64,000 bases of DNA, taken from the NCBI RefSeq assembly GCF_000336915.1, contig NZ_AOMD01000030.1:347110-411109 (forward strand), read 5' to 3'. The DNA comes from Halococcus saccharolyticus DSM 5350. Its GTDB lineage: Archaea > Halobacteriota > Halobacteria > Halobacteriales > Halococcaceae. Under the pieces are notes generated by a model. That model was given only the letters and a program-made list of their open reading frames with translations. It made no database searches and was not told where the DNA came from. Numbering within the stretch: position 1 is the stretch's first letter; every line of letters starts with the position of its first letter. Shown here piece after piece: positions 43,785-52,465 of the stretch. The position numbers and the translations under genes were made by a program.

Positions 43785-44441
43785 ATGACCATCAGGGCGG
43801 TCGCGTTCGATCTCGACTACACCCTCGCTGTCCCCGAACGCGATCGCCAGACGCTGCTCGACGAGGCGAGCGCGGCGGTCGACGGTCCCTGTCTCTCACG
43901 CGAGGCGTATCTCGACGCCCACCGGCGACACCTCACCAACCGAACCCGCGAGCCCATCTTCGACGATCTGCTCGCCGACTGCGATACCGACGCTTCGGCC
44001 GCGGCGCTCGCGGACACCTACCGTGAGACGATCGCGAACGCGCTCGTCCCGGTCGCCGGGGCCGAGGAACTCGTCAGATCACTCCGCCAGGAGTACCGCG
44101 TCGGCCTCCTCACCGACGGACCAGTGCGCGCCCAACAGGCCAAGATCGACGCACTCGGCTGGAACGACCTGTTCGACGCGGTCGTGATCACCGGCGCTCT
44201 GGAGGCGGGAAAGCCGGACGACCGTGCGTTCCGGGCCGAACTCGACGCGCTCGGGACGACCGCCGACGAGACGATCTACGTCGGTGACTCCGCCGAACTC
44301 GACATTGCTGGTGCGCGTGCTGCCGGCCTTCGAGCGATTCACGTTCTCGACGACGGCACGCCGTCGCCGGCAGCCGACGCCACGATCGAACGCGATGCGC
44401 TCGCCGAGCAACTGCCGGGAGTCGTCGCGCGATTCAACTGA
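43785..44441 (+). CDS. HAD-superfamily hydrolase
   Basis: 218 residues. Motif I AVAFDLDYTLAV, motif II VGLLTDGPVRAQQAK, Lys of motif III in EAGKPDDRAF, motif IV YVGDSAELDIAGARAAG. Helical C1 cap. Similar in layout to the HAD protein at 38.1 kb. Start at 43785 (MTIRAVAFD). The 3' end overlaps the convergent DUF2240 gene by 8 bp. Substrate unknown. Confidence 0.84.
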   Translation: MTIRAVAFDLDYTLAVPERDRQTLLDEASAAVDGPCLSREAYLDAHRRHLTNRTREPIFDDLLADCDTDASAAALADTYRETIANALVPVAGAEELVRSLRQEYRVGLLTDGPVRAQQAKIDALGWNDLFDAVVITGALEAGKPDDRAFRAELDALGTTADETIYVGDSAELDIAGARAAGLRAIHVLDDGTPSPAADATIERDALAEQLPGVVARFN

Positions 44442-44898
44442 GGTCTACAGATTCGACGTCGAGATCGTCGAGTGCGCGCTCGGCCGCATCGCTCACGTCG
44501 ACGCCTCGCCGACGGGCGTACAGCACCGCCGCGGCCTCGACGGTGACGCCGAGTGAACTCTGCAACTGATTGATCTCCGCGACTGCCTCGCGCTTCTCGA
44601 CGCCACTCGCAACCACCGTTTCGATCACTCGCTCGAATGTCGACCGCTGCTGGAGGAGCTCCTCGCTCGGCACGAACTCTTCGGGGATCGTCACGTCTTC
44701 GGGCTCGAACGTCGGCACCAGCCCGTCGTCGGTCCGGTCGAGCAGCCCCTCACCCACCGCGACGTCGGCGAGCCGGGTGGCCTGTTCCGGCGAGAACCAG
44801 TTCCGGTCGAGTGAGAGCGCCACCACGAACTCGCTTTCGGCGAGGCGGGTCTCACCTCGCCCGACGAACGGTGCGGCAACCGCACTGCGAAGGCTCAC
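44434..44898 (-). CDS. DUF2240-family protein
   Basis: 154 residues, archaeal family of unknown function. Recognised by MSLRSAVAAPFVGRGETRLA, LDRNWFSPEQATRLADVAVG, EFVPSEELLQQRSTFERVIE and LYARRRGVDVSDAAERAL. The N-terminal half looks like a winged helix; the C-terminal half is helical. It neighbours rps8e, suggesting a housekeeping role in translation or RNA biology, which is inference. Confidence 0.78.
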   Translation of the reverse strand: MSLRSAVAAPFVGRGETRLAESEFVVALSLDRNWFSPEQATRLADVAVGEGLLDRTDDGLVPTFEPEDVTIPEEFVPSEELLQQRSTFERVIETVVASGVEKREAVAEINQLQSSLGVTVEAAAVLYARRRGVDVSDAAERALDDLDVESVDLS

Positions 44899-44980
44899 GA
44901 CGGACCGGCGAGGGGGACTCGCCTAAACCTGACGGTGCGGCATCGATCGATTCAAGTAGCACGCTCGTCGGTGTTCGGGT

Positions 44981-45352
44981 ATGAAAGACCACGGACGCTC
45001 GGTCCGAAAGCGAACCGGCGGACGACGACGCCCGATCCGCGGCAAGCGAAAACACGAACTCGGTAGCGAGGCGACCGAGACTCAGGTCGGCGAACAGGCT
45101 CTCAAGACTATCGATGCGCGCGGTAACACCGAAAAGGTCCGCGCGATCGCGACCGATCGCGCGACCGTCGCAACCGACGGCGGGACCACGAGCGCGACGA
45201 TCGAGGACGTTGCCGAGAACCCCGCGAACCCGAACTACGTCCGTCGGAACATCGTGACCAAGGGCGCGCTCATCGAGACCAGCGAGGGCCTCGCTCGTGT
45301 GACCTCCCGACCTGGCCAGGACGGACAGGTCAACGCGGTTCTCGAAGAGTAG
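44981..45352 (+). CDS. rps8e: 30S ribosomal protein S8e
   Basis: 123 residues, normal archaeal length. VRKRTGGRRRPIRGKRKHEL at the N-terminus is the rRNA-binding signature. NPNYVRRNIVTKGALIETSE and ARVTSRPGQDGQVNAVL finish the beta-barrel. Monocistronic; followed by an intergenic repeat. Confidence 0.96.
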   Translation: MKDHGRSVRKRTGGRRRPIRGKRKHELGSEATETQVGEQALKTIDARGNTEKVRAIATDRATVATDGGTTSATIEDVAENPANPNYVRRNIVTKGALIETSEGLARVTSRPGQDGQVNAVLEE

Positions 45353-45784
45353 TTCTCCGATTTTGCTCGCCGGCCACCGGCGGGGCGGTGGCGGTCCTGG
45401 CGTCCTGACGAGCGTAGCGAGTTCGTTCGAAAGGCGCTTCGCGCCTTTCGTGATGACGAAAATCTTTGATTTTCGAACCACAGGGCTCAGGAGAGCGTGC
45501 TCTCCTGGTGGATGAAGGGCGAGGCCGCTTTGCGGGGCTCGCGGGTCGTGTCTCCCCGCTCGTCTGTACCGAGGCGCTCGCTACGCTCGCGCCTCGCTGT
45601 CGAGGGCTTCGGCGGTGCTGTGCGGGGCGGTTGCTGAGAAGGCTAGTAGTTCGACCGCGAACGAGCCGCAGGCGAGTGAGCGGGCCGAGGAACCCCCGTA
45701 GGGGATGACGACGGCTTTTGATCCACATTTTGCGAGGGAGCGAGTGAACGAAGCGAACGAGCGACCGTAGCAAAAGGTGGGGGC
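45353..45784 (+). repeat. Modular intergenic repeat, copy A
   Basis: No gene. Shares with other loci a hairpin CAGGAGAGC/GCTCTCCTG (45488-45507) followed by TGGATGAAGGGCGAG; then GCTTCGGCGGTGCTGTGCGG; then AGTAGTTCGACCGCGAACGA; and at the right end ttttgatccacattttg (45716-45732) and gcgaccgtagcaaaa (45761-45775). It ends 10 bp from the stop of the leftward PhoU-type gene. The 17-base ttttgatccacattttg occurs inverted at 47766-47782. Confidence 0.65.
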
Positions 45785-46780
45785 TTAGGGCTGCGGCGCG
45801 GCCTTCTGCATCGCGGTTTCGGCGATGTTCCCGCCGTAGTCGGCGCTTCGGGAGAGCGAGTCCACGACGAGACCGAGCCGCTGGGCGTGCTCTGGGTCGC
45901 GATCACGGAGCAGTCCGTCGACTTCCCGACCGCGCTCGTCGATGTCGTCGATCGCGGACATCGCGTCGTTCGCGAGTCGGAGGGCGTCGTCGTCCTCGTC
46001 GGCGAGCAGCGCATCCATCGCGGTCTCGATCACGGTTGCCGCGCCGTCGTGGAGCGCGGCGAGCGCCTCGCCGACGTCCTCCGAGACGCTCTCGACGTCA
46101 CCGACGACCTCGGCGATCTTGGTCGCGTGGTCGGCAACCCGTTCGAGTTGCCGCGCAGCCGAGTGGTAATCGAAACAGGTCTCGCGCGACAGGCCGATCT
46201 CGGTCGCTGCGCTCGGACTCCGGAGCGCGGTCCGGAACACCCGTGCGGTCATGTACCATAGTCGATCGACGTCGTCGTCGCGCTCGATCACGTCGGCCGC
46301 GAGATCCGGGTCTCCCGTACGGAGCGCTTCGACTGCGTCCGCGAGCATGGTGAGCGAGACCAGGCGCATCCGTGTGATGGCGTTGTGGATCGAGAGTTCC
46401 GAGGAGTCGAGGAGGTCCTGGAGACTCACCCGCTCGGAGGTTTCCTCGATGACTTCGAGGCCCACCAGTCCTTGGGTAGCCTCGCGGATGGTCCGACGCT
46501 GGACGGCGTCGACGCTCGCGGTTTCCAAGGTGATGACGTCGAACCCGTTGACGTACATCATCACGACGGCGCGCGTGAGCTCCGCCCCTTCGAGATCGGT
46601 GACGTCGAGCGTCCCCTCGGCCGTGGTCTCCTCGGTTCGCGGCGCGAGCAACAGCGACTCGTCCTCGGGGTAGAACTCGACTTCGCTCCCGGCGCTGACC
46701 CCGTTATCGGTCGCCCACGTCTTCGGTAGCGACACGGTGTACGTCGACCCGCCCGTGACCTGGACCTTGCGCGTCTCCAT
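45785..46780 (-). CDS. PhoU-domain regulator with N-terminal AbrB-like DNA-binding domain
   Basis: 331 residues. N-terminal METRKVQVTGGSTYTVSLPK is an AbrB/SpoVT swapped-hairpin domain (~50 residues). The rest is a PhoU helical repeat: HNAITRMRLVSLTMLADAVE, then AARQLERVADHATKIAEVVG and ADYGGNIAETAM at the end. Such haloarchaeal proteins are annotated phosphate uptake regulators and probably control phosphate transport genes. A continuous longer frame upstream (to 47716) covers the divergent phoU gene and is not coding. Confidence 0.85.
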   Translation of the reverse strand: METRKVQVTGGSTYTVSLPKTWATDNGVSAGSEVEFYPEDESLLLAPRTEETTAEGTLDVTDLEGAELTRAVVMMYVNGFDVITLETASVDAVQRRTIREATQGLVGLEVIEETSERVSLQDLLDSSELSIHNAITRMRLVSLTMLADAVEALRTGDPDLAADVIERDDDVDRLWYMTARVFRTALRSPSAATEIGLSRETCFDYHSAARQLERVADHATKIAEVVGDVESVSEDVGEALAALHDGAATVIETAMDALLADEDDDALRLANDAMSAIDDIDERGREVDGLLRDRDPEHAQRLGLVVDSLSRSADYGGNIAETAMQKAAPQP

Positions 46781-46976
46781 AGCCGCCGATCCACTCCCCT
46801 CGACAATAAACCTATTCAAAAATATATAGCGAACGCAACTGGACGGGACTTCTCCGTGGAATACTGTCCTCCCTCCCTCCCCTTTGGGATGCGAAGACTC
46901 GATCCGCGACTCCAGCAGCGTGTGGTGATGATTGGGGGGATCATAGTGGTGTATCGTAATATATAGGCAGCAATAG

Positions 46977-46997
46977 CGCCACCAATATTCGGTGGCG
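46977..46997. promoter_or_regulatory. Perfect palindrome at the phoU transcription start
   Basis: Arms CGCCACC and GGTGGCG with 7 bases between, about 25 bp after a TATA-like TAATATATAGG (46957-46967) and 44 bp before the phoU start codon. The position over the expected start of transcription suggests a repressor site. The divergent AbrB-PhoU protein is a natural candidate to bind it. Confidence 0.5.
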
Positions 46998-47041
46998 ATG
47001 TCGCCGAAGAGTACATTACGGGGACGGTCCGACGAGGAGGT

Positions 47042-47713
47042 ATGCCCCGCGAGAGTTATCAGGAGCAGCTCGATGCGCTTCGCGAGGACGTCCTCTACAT
47101 GAGCGAGATCGTCCTCGAACGCCTCCGGATGGGTCTCGACGCGCTTGCCCGCAAGGACGAGGCGACCGCACAGGAAGTCATCGATGGCGACGACGAGATC
47201 AACCGGATGTATCTCGACCTCGAAGGGAGCTGTATCGATCTGTTCGCCCTCCAGCAGCCGGTCGCGGGCGACCTTCGCTTCATCGCCTCCTCGTTCAAGA
47301 TCATCACCGACCTCGAACGCATCGCGGATCTCGCCACCAACCTCGGCGAGTACACCCTCCAGGCCGAACGCGACGTCTTCCCCGAAGTCGCCGTCCAGGG
47401 GATCGGTGATTTCACCGTCGATATGGTCGAGAACGCCATGACCGCCTACGACGAGGAGGACATCGAAGCCTGCTACGTCATCGACGAGCGCGACGACGAC
47501 CTCGACGACCGCTGTGAGCGTGCGTCGAGCCTCGTCGTCCGGGACTTGATCGAAACCCAGTTCGACACCGGCGAGAGCGTCGAACAGCTCATGACCGACG
47601 TCTCGCGACTCCTGCTCACCATCCGTGACCTCGAACGCATCGGCGATCACGCGGTCAACATCTCCGCGCGAACGCTGTATATGGTCGAGAACGACGACGA
47701 GCTCATCTATTAA
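47042..47713 (+). CDS. phoU: Phosphate signalling complex protein PhoU
   Basis: 223 residues with two PhoU three-helix repeats. Each has the metal-binding signature: LRFIASSFKIITDLERIADLATN and TIRDLERIGDHAVNISARTLY. It modulates the Pst transporter and its signalling. No pst genes are in the window; the divergent AbrB-PhoU gene shares the promoter region. Confidence 0.92.
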   Translation: MPRESYQEQLDALREDVLYMSEIVLERLRMGLDALARKDEATAQEVIDGDDEINRMYLDLEGSCIDLFALQQPVAGDLRFIASSFKIITDLERIADLATNLGEYTLQAERDVFPEVAVQGIGDFTVDMVENAMTAYDEEDIEACYVIDERDDDLDDRCERASSLVVRDLIETQFDTGESVEQLMTDVSRLLLTIRDLERIGDHAVNISARTLYMVENDDELIY

Positions 47714-48013
47714 CAACCCACCTTTTGCTGCGCTCAGTCGCGCGCTACGCGCGCTCCTTCGCTGGCAAAATGTGGATCAAAAACCTCCTCCTTCCCGTTG
47801 GTCAGTCGTCGGCCCGCTCGCTCTCTGCGATCGCTCGCGGTGGGATCGCTAACGCTTTCGGCCACCGCGACGCCACCGCACAGCACCGCCGAAGCCCTCG
47901 CACCCTGCGGTCGTTCCCGCAAGCCGAAGGCGAGCGGGGAGCTCGGAGCGCCCAAAGCGTGTTCCGGCGCTCGCCCTTCATGCACCAGGATCGCACCGCT
48001 ACCGCAACCCCTC
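47714..48013 (-). repeat. Modular intergenic repeat, copy D (inverted)
   Basis: No gene. Minus-strand reading shows GGTGCATGAAGGGCGAGC, GCTTCGGCGGTGCTGTGCGG and ttttgatccacattttg (47766-47782 on the complement), as in copy A. The CAGGAG hairpin arm is lost. It begins directly after the phoU stop codon, so here too the CAAAA end abuts the 3' end of a gene. Confidence 0.6.
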
Positions 48014-48448
48014 TCAGTTGAGGTCGTCGAGCACGGCTGGATCGTAGAACGTCACGTCGTTTCGTAGCCGTTCGGGAGCCATCCACGTCGCCTCGTAGGT
48101 CTCATCGAGTTCGGGCTCACGGCCCTCGAAGCTGTCGCGCTCGTAGGGCCACTCCTCGGCGATGTCGCCCTCGTACACGCGCCAGATTTCGTGGCCCTGC
48201 TCGCCATCGAAGGTGAAGACGTTCTCGTAGGTTCCGACGAGGCCGACGTTCGTGAGTTCGACATCAAGTTCCTCGCCGAATTCTCGGACGACCGACTCGC
48301 GGCTGTGTTCGCCGAACTCGACACCGCCACCGATGAGCCGGTAGAACGGCTCGTCGTCGCCGGGTTCGTAGTCCTTCGAAACCAAAATCTCGCCGTTTTC
48401 CCGACGGACGGCCGCGAGCGCGACCGGCCTGATAGCTTGCCAGCTCAT
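48014..48448 (-). CDS. NUDIX hydrolase
   Basis: 144 residues. Nudix box GGGVEFGEHSRESVVREFGE followed by ELDVEL, matching GX5EX7REUXEEXGU. Substrates of the superfamily are nucleoside diphosphates linked to another group. N-terminus MSWQAIRPVALAAVRRENGE is typical. Specificity is not readable. Confidence 0.88.
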   Translation of the reverse strand: MSWQAIRPVALAAVRRENGEILVSKDYEPGDDEPFYRLIGGGVEFGEHSRESVVREFGEELDVELTNVGLVGTYENVFTFDGEQGHEIWRVYEGDIAEEWPYERDSFEGREPELDETYEATWMAPERLRNDVTFYDPAVLDDLN

Positions 48449-48755
48449 AGGGAACGTGGAGAACGGTCTTTACCGGATAGCATTTGCGGTGCGGTGGTGT
48501 TGGTTGCGGTGTGGTCTTGGCGTCTTAACGAACGAAGTGAGTCGAGGCTCAGGAGTGTGTTCTCTCCTGGTAGATGAAGGGCGAGCGACTGTAGGGAGCG
48601 AGGATTTCGGCGGTGCGGAAGAGTCTAGCAGTTCGACCGCGAAGCGACCGCAGGGAGCGAGCGGACGCGGTGACTGACCACCGGGAAGGAGCCGCGGTTT
48701 TAGTGAAGGTTTTGCGAGGGAGCGCCCCGTTAGGGGCGCGACCGTAGCAAAATGT
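48449..48755 (+). repeat. Modular intergenic repeat, copy B
   Basis: No gene. Hairpin CAGGAG/CTCCTG (48550-48569) followed by TAGATGAAGGGCGAGCGA, then TTTCGGCGGTGC, CTAGCAGTTCGACCGCGA, ttttgcgagggagcg and gcgaccgtagcaaaa (48738-48752). The right end abuts the stop of the CDC48 gene. Confidence 0.6.
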
Positions 48756-50981
48756 TCATCGGAAGCCGATCCGGCTGTCGCTCCGATCCCGGGCGGTGTC
48801 GGCCCCGCCGCCCTTGAACTCGTCTTCCATCCGATCGTAGTAGTCGAGGATGTCCTCGGTGATCGTCGGCCGGACCGATTCGAGCGCCGCCCGGAAATGC
48901 CGCATCGCGACGGTTTCGGCCTCCGGATCGTCCCGAAGCGCGTGGATCGCGGCCTCGCGCGCGATGGATTCGAGATCGCTACCGACGTAGCCATCGGTGA
49001 TCTCGGCCATCTCGCGCAGGCTCACGTCCGCCGCGAGCGGCGTATCGTCGGTGTGGATGCCGAGGATCTGCTCGCGGCCCTCGACATCGGGCTGGCCGAC
49101 CATCACGAGCCTGTCGAACCGGCCCGACCGGATCAACGCAGGATCGATCATGTCGGGCCGGTTGGTCGCGCCGATCACCATCACGTTCTTCATGTCCTCC
49201 AGCCCGTCGAGCTCGGTCAAGAGCTGGTTGACGACCCGCTCGGAAACGTTGGAACCGACCTCGCCACCCCGGCTCGGAGCCAAGCTGTCGAGCTCGTCGA
49301 AGAAGATCACGGTGGGCGAGACCTGCCGGGCCTTCCGGAACGTCTGGCGGATCGCTTTTTCCGACTCGCCGACCCACTTCGAGAGGAGCTGTGGCCCCCG
49401 CACCGAGATGAAGTTGGCGTTGGTTTCGTTCGCGACCGCCTTCGCCATCAGGGTCTTCCCCGTCCCGGGTGGCCCGTAGAGCAACACCCCCGAGGGCGGC
49501 TCGATACCCAACCGGCTGAACCGCTCGGGGCTCGACAGCGGCCACTCCACCGACTCCTTCACCTCACCCTTCGCGTCGTCGAGCCCGCCGACGTCGTCCC
49601 ACGAGATCTTCGGAAGTTCGACGAGCACCTCCCGCATCGCACTCGGCGAGACCTCGTTCAGGGCTCCGTCGAAGTCGTCGCGCTTGATGATCATCCGGTC
49701 GATCAGCGACGGTGGCACGTCCTCCTCGTCGAGATCGATCTCGGGGAGGTAGCGCCGGAGTGCCTTCATCGCGGACTCCTTCGTGAGGCTCTCGATGTCG
49801 GCCCCGACGAACCCGTGGGTTTCGTCGGCGAGGTCCGCGAGGTTGACGTCGTCCGACAGCGGCATCCCGCGGGTGTGAATCTGGAGGATCTCCTCGCGAC
49901 CGCGCTCGTCGGGCACACCGATCTCGATCTCGCGGTCGAACCGGCCGGGCCGCCGGAGCGCGGGATCGACCGAATCGACCCGGTTGGTGGCGGCGATCAC
50001 GATGACCTGACCACGAGATTCGAGGCCGTCCATCATCGTCAGGAGCTGGGCGACGACGCGGCGCTCGACCTCACCGGTGACGTCCTCGCGCTTGGGCGCG
50101 ATCGAGTCGAGCTCGTCGATGAAGATGATCGCAGGGGATTCCTCGGTGGCGTCCTCGAAGATCTCACGCAACTGCTGTTCGCTTTCGCCGTAGTACTTCG
50201 AGATGATCTCCGGGCCGGCGATCGAGAAGAAACTCGCCGAGGTCTCGTTCGCGACCGCCTTCGCGAGCAGCGTCTTCCCGGTGCCGGGCGGTCCGTGGAG
50301 CAACACTCCCTGTGGCGGCTCGATCCCGAGCTTCTGGAACACCTGGGGGTGTTTCATCGGGAGTTCGACCATCTCACGCACCCGCTGGATTTCGTTGCTC
50401 AGCCCGCCGATGTCCTCGTAGGTGATCCCACCGCCGGTCTTCTCGAACCCCGAGATCGGCTCCTCGCGCAGTTCGACCTCGGTATCCTCGGTGACGAGCG
50501 CCACGCCGTCGGGCTCGGTCTCGACTGCGATCAGCGGAATCGCCTGGCCGGGCGAGCGCATGAACGGATGGTTCGTGCTCGACATGACGGGCACGATGTC
50601 GCGCTCGACGACCGGCCGTTTCAGGATCTGGCGTTTGACCATCCCGGCGGCGTCGGAACCGAACTGGACCGAGGCCTCCTCGGGCGGTGCGAGCACCAGC
50701 TTGTCGGCTTTTCGTTCCTCGGCCTTCCGGATCTCGACGCGCTCGCCGATACCGATGTCGGCGTTCTGGCGGGTGAAGCCGTCGATGCGGACGGTGTCCG
50801 TGTTCCAGTCTTGCCTGTCCGCACGCCAGACTTTCGCGGCGGTGGTGTCGCCGCCCTCGATCTCGATGATATCGCCTGGAGAGAGTTTGAGATGGAGGAG
50901 GGTATCGGGATCTAACCGGGCGATGCCACGGCCCGAGTCGTTCGGGTACGCCTTCGCCACTTCTAGTTGGACTTCGTTCAT
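48756..50981 (-). CDS. CDC48/VCP-type AAA+ ATPase
   Basis: Hexameric unfoldase, 741 residues. N-terminal double-psi barrel and 4-alpha-beta domain ([34 protein letters not shown]). First AAA domain with [36 protein letters not shown] and second-region homology. Second AAA domain with [20 protein letters not shown] and [17 protein letters not shown] short acidic tail follows. It extracts and unfolds ubiquitin-like (SAMP)-tagged or damaged proteins, probably feeding the proteasome. Haloarchaea have several paralogues. Confidence 0.94.
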   Translation of the reverse strand: MNEVQLEVAKAYPNDSGRGIARLDPDTLLHLKLSPGDIIEIEGGDTTAAKVWRADRQDWNTDTVRIDGFTRQNADIGIGERVEIRKAEERKADKLVLAPPEEASVQFGSDAAGMVKRQILKRPVVERDIVPVMSSTNHPFMRSPGQAIPLIAVETEPDGVALVTEDTEVELREEPISGFEKTGGGITYEDIGGLSNEIQRVREMVELPMKHPQVFQKLGIEPPQGVLLHGPPGTGKTLLAKAVANETSASFFSIAGPEIISKYYGESEQQLREIFEDATEESPAIIFIDELDSIAPKREDVTGEVERRVVAQLLTMMDGLESRGQVIVIAATNRVDSVDPALRRPGRFDREIEIGVPDERGREEILQIHTRGMPLSDDVNLADLADETHGFVGADIESLTKESAMKALRRYLPEIDLDEEDVPPSLIDRMIIKRDDFDGALNEVSPSAMREVLVELPKISWDDVGGLDDAKGEVKESVEWPLSSPERFSRLGIEPPSGVLLYGPPGTGKTLMAKAVANETNANFISVRGPQLLSKWVGESEKAIRQTFRKARQVSPTVIFFDELDSLAPSRGGEVGSNVSERVVNQLLTELDGLEDMKNVMVIGATNRPDMIDPALIRSGRFDRLVMVGQPDVEGREQILGIHTDDTPLAADVSLREMAEITDGYVGSDLESIAREAAIHALRDDPEAETVAMRHFRAALESVRPTITEDILDYYDRMEDEFKGGGADTARDRSDSRIGFR

Positions 50982-51119
50982 GGCTGGACCACGGGGATAG
51001 CTCGTACTCCGTTACTGGCGGAGTTATGCCTTTTGCCTGCGCTGCGAGTCGGGTCTAACAGGGCGACGACAGCGACAAACGACCGGGCGCTTTTTCGCTC
51101 CAGCCGACTGCGTTCAGGT

Positions 51120-52424
51120 ATGCGAACGCTGGCTTTCGACGGGCGGATGGGCGCGAGCGGTGACATGCTCTGTGGGGCGCTGCTCGCCGCCGGTGCGGAC
51201 CCGGACGTGCTGACGCCGGTCGAGAACGCACTCGACGTTCGGTACGCGATCGACGACGTGATGAAAAACGGTATCCGCGCGACGACGGTCGACGTGCTTC
51301 TCGACGCCGACGGCGAGCGCGACGATCACGACGCAGACGGCGTAGATGGTGGAGACGGCGGCCACGGAGACCACGACCATCGTCACGATCACGACCACAA
51401 CCACGGCGATCACGACCACACTCACGCGGAGGGAGCCGGCCCCTCGCGGAGCTACCCCGAGGTCGTCGACCTCGTCGAGTCGATGTCGCTCCCGCCCCGC
51501 GTCGAAGCCGACGCGCTCGCGATCTTCGAGACCCTCGGCGCAGCCGAGGCGGCAGTCCACGGCACCGATCTCGACGACACGCACTTCCACGAGGTCGGCG
51601 CGGACGACGCCATCGCGGACGTGGTCGGTGCAGCACTCTTGCTCGACGATCTCGCTGTCGAGCGGGTCGTGACCACGCCGCTCGCGACCGGCGGCGGCGA
51701 GGTCGCCATGAGCCACGGGACCTACCCCGTGCCGACCCCCGCAGTCGTCGAGATCGCCGAACGTGCCGACTGGTCACTCCGGGGTGGTCCGGTCGAGACC
51801 GAACTCCTCACGCCGACGGGAGCGGCGATTCTCGCCCACGTCGCCGACGGGGTGGAGCGACTCCCCACGCTCCGGATCGAGAGATCGGGCTACGGCGCTG
51901 GCGATCACGACTTCCCGGAGCACCCGAACGTGCTCCGAGCGCTCGTCGGCGACGGCGAGAGTGGGCTGATCGAGGATGACATTCGAGTTCTCGAAACGAA
52001 CCTCGACGACGCCGCACCCGAAGTGCTCGGCGGCCTCCACGACAGTCTGCGAGCCGCTGGGGCGCGCGACGTGTCGGTAGTGCCGACCACGATGAAGAAG
52101 TCCCGACCGGGCCACCTCGTGAAAGTGGTCGTCAAACCCGAGGACGCCGAGCGGGTGGCCCGCCGGCTCGCGGTCGAGACAGGGACGTTGGGCGTGCGCG
52201 AGACCGGCGCACGCCACCGCTGGATCGCCAACCGCGCGTTCGAAACCGCCACTGTCGAGGTCGAGGGGGGCGAGTACGAGGTCGGTGTGAAGATCGCGAG
52301 CGATTCCGTGGGCGTGGTGTACGACGTGAGCGCCGAGTACGACGATGCGGCCGCGGTCGCGGCCGAGACGGACGTGGCGGTGCGGGAAGTCATGCGTCAG
52401 GCGGAGGAGAGAATAAAGTCATGA
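51120..52424 (+). CDS. larC: Nickel-pincer cofactor biosynthesis protein LarC
   Basis: Inserts nickel into the pincer cofactor used by lactate-racemase-type enzymes. 434 residues. N-terminal MRTLAFDGRMGASGDMLCGA. A His/Asp-rich stretch at residues ~70-102 (HDHRHDHDHNHGDHDHTH) is probably a nickel store. Then HFHEVGADDAIADVVGAALL, MSHGTYPVPTPAV, and a C-terminal domain with LETNLDDAAPEVLGGL and TTMKKSRPGHLVKV. Start at 51120; larA and larB are not nearby. Confidence 0.92.
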   Translation: MRTLAFDGRMGASGDMLCGALLAAGADPDVLTPVENALDVRYAIDDVMKNGIRATTVDVLLDADGERDDHDADGVDGGDGGHGDHDHRHDHDHNHGDHDHTHAEGAGPSRSYPEVVDLVESMSLPPRVEADALAIFETLGAAEAAVHGTDLDDTHFHEVGADDAIADVVGAALLLDDLAVERVVTTPLATGGGEVAMSHGTYPVPTPAVVEIAERADWSLRGGPVETELLTPTGAAILAHVADGVERLPTLRIERSGYGAGDHDFPEHPNVLRALVGDGESGLIEDDIRVLETNLDDAAPEVLGGLHDSLRAAGARDVSVVPTTMKKSRPGHLVKVVVKPEDAERVARRLAVETGTLGVRETGARHRWIANRAFETATVEVEGGEYEVGVKIASDSVGVVYDVSAEYDDAAAVAAETDVAVREVMRQAEERIKS

Positions 52425-52465
52425 CAGCAGAAAATTTTTAACTGTTTGCTGAGTGTCAACAACCG

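Noticed and set aside
46781..47716. Long N-terminal extension of the AbrB-PhoU frame
   Set aside because: It runs antisense through the real phoU gene and the promoter region; the AbrB domain starts at 46780.
51340..51430. Repetitive GACCAC/CATCAC stretch as a possible repeat array
   Set aside because: It encodes the His/Asp-rich nickel-binding stretch of LarC in frame.
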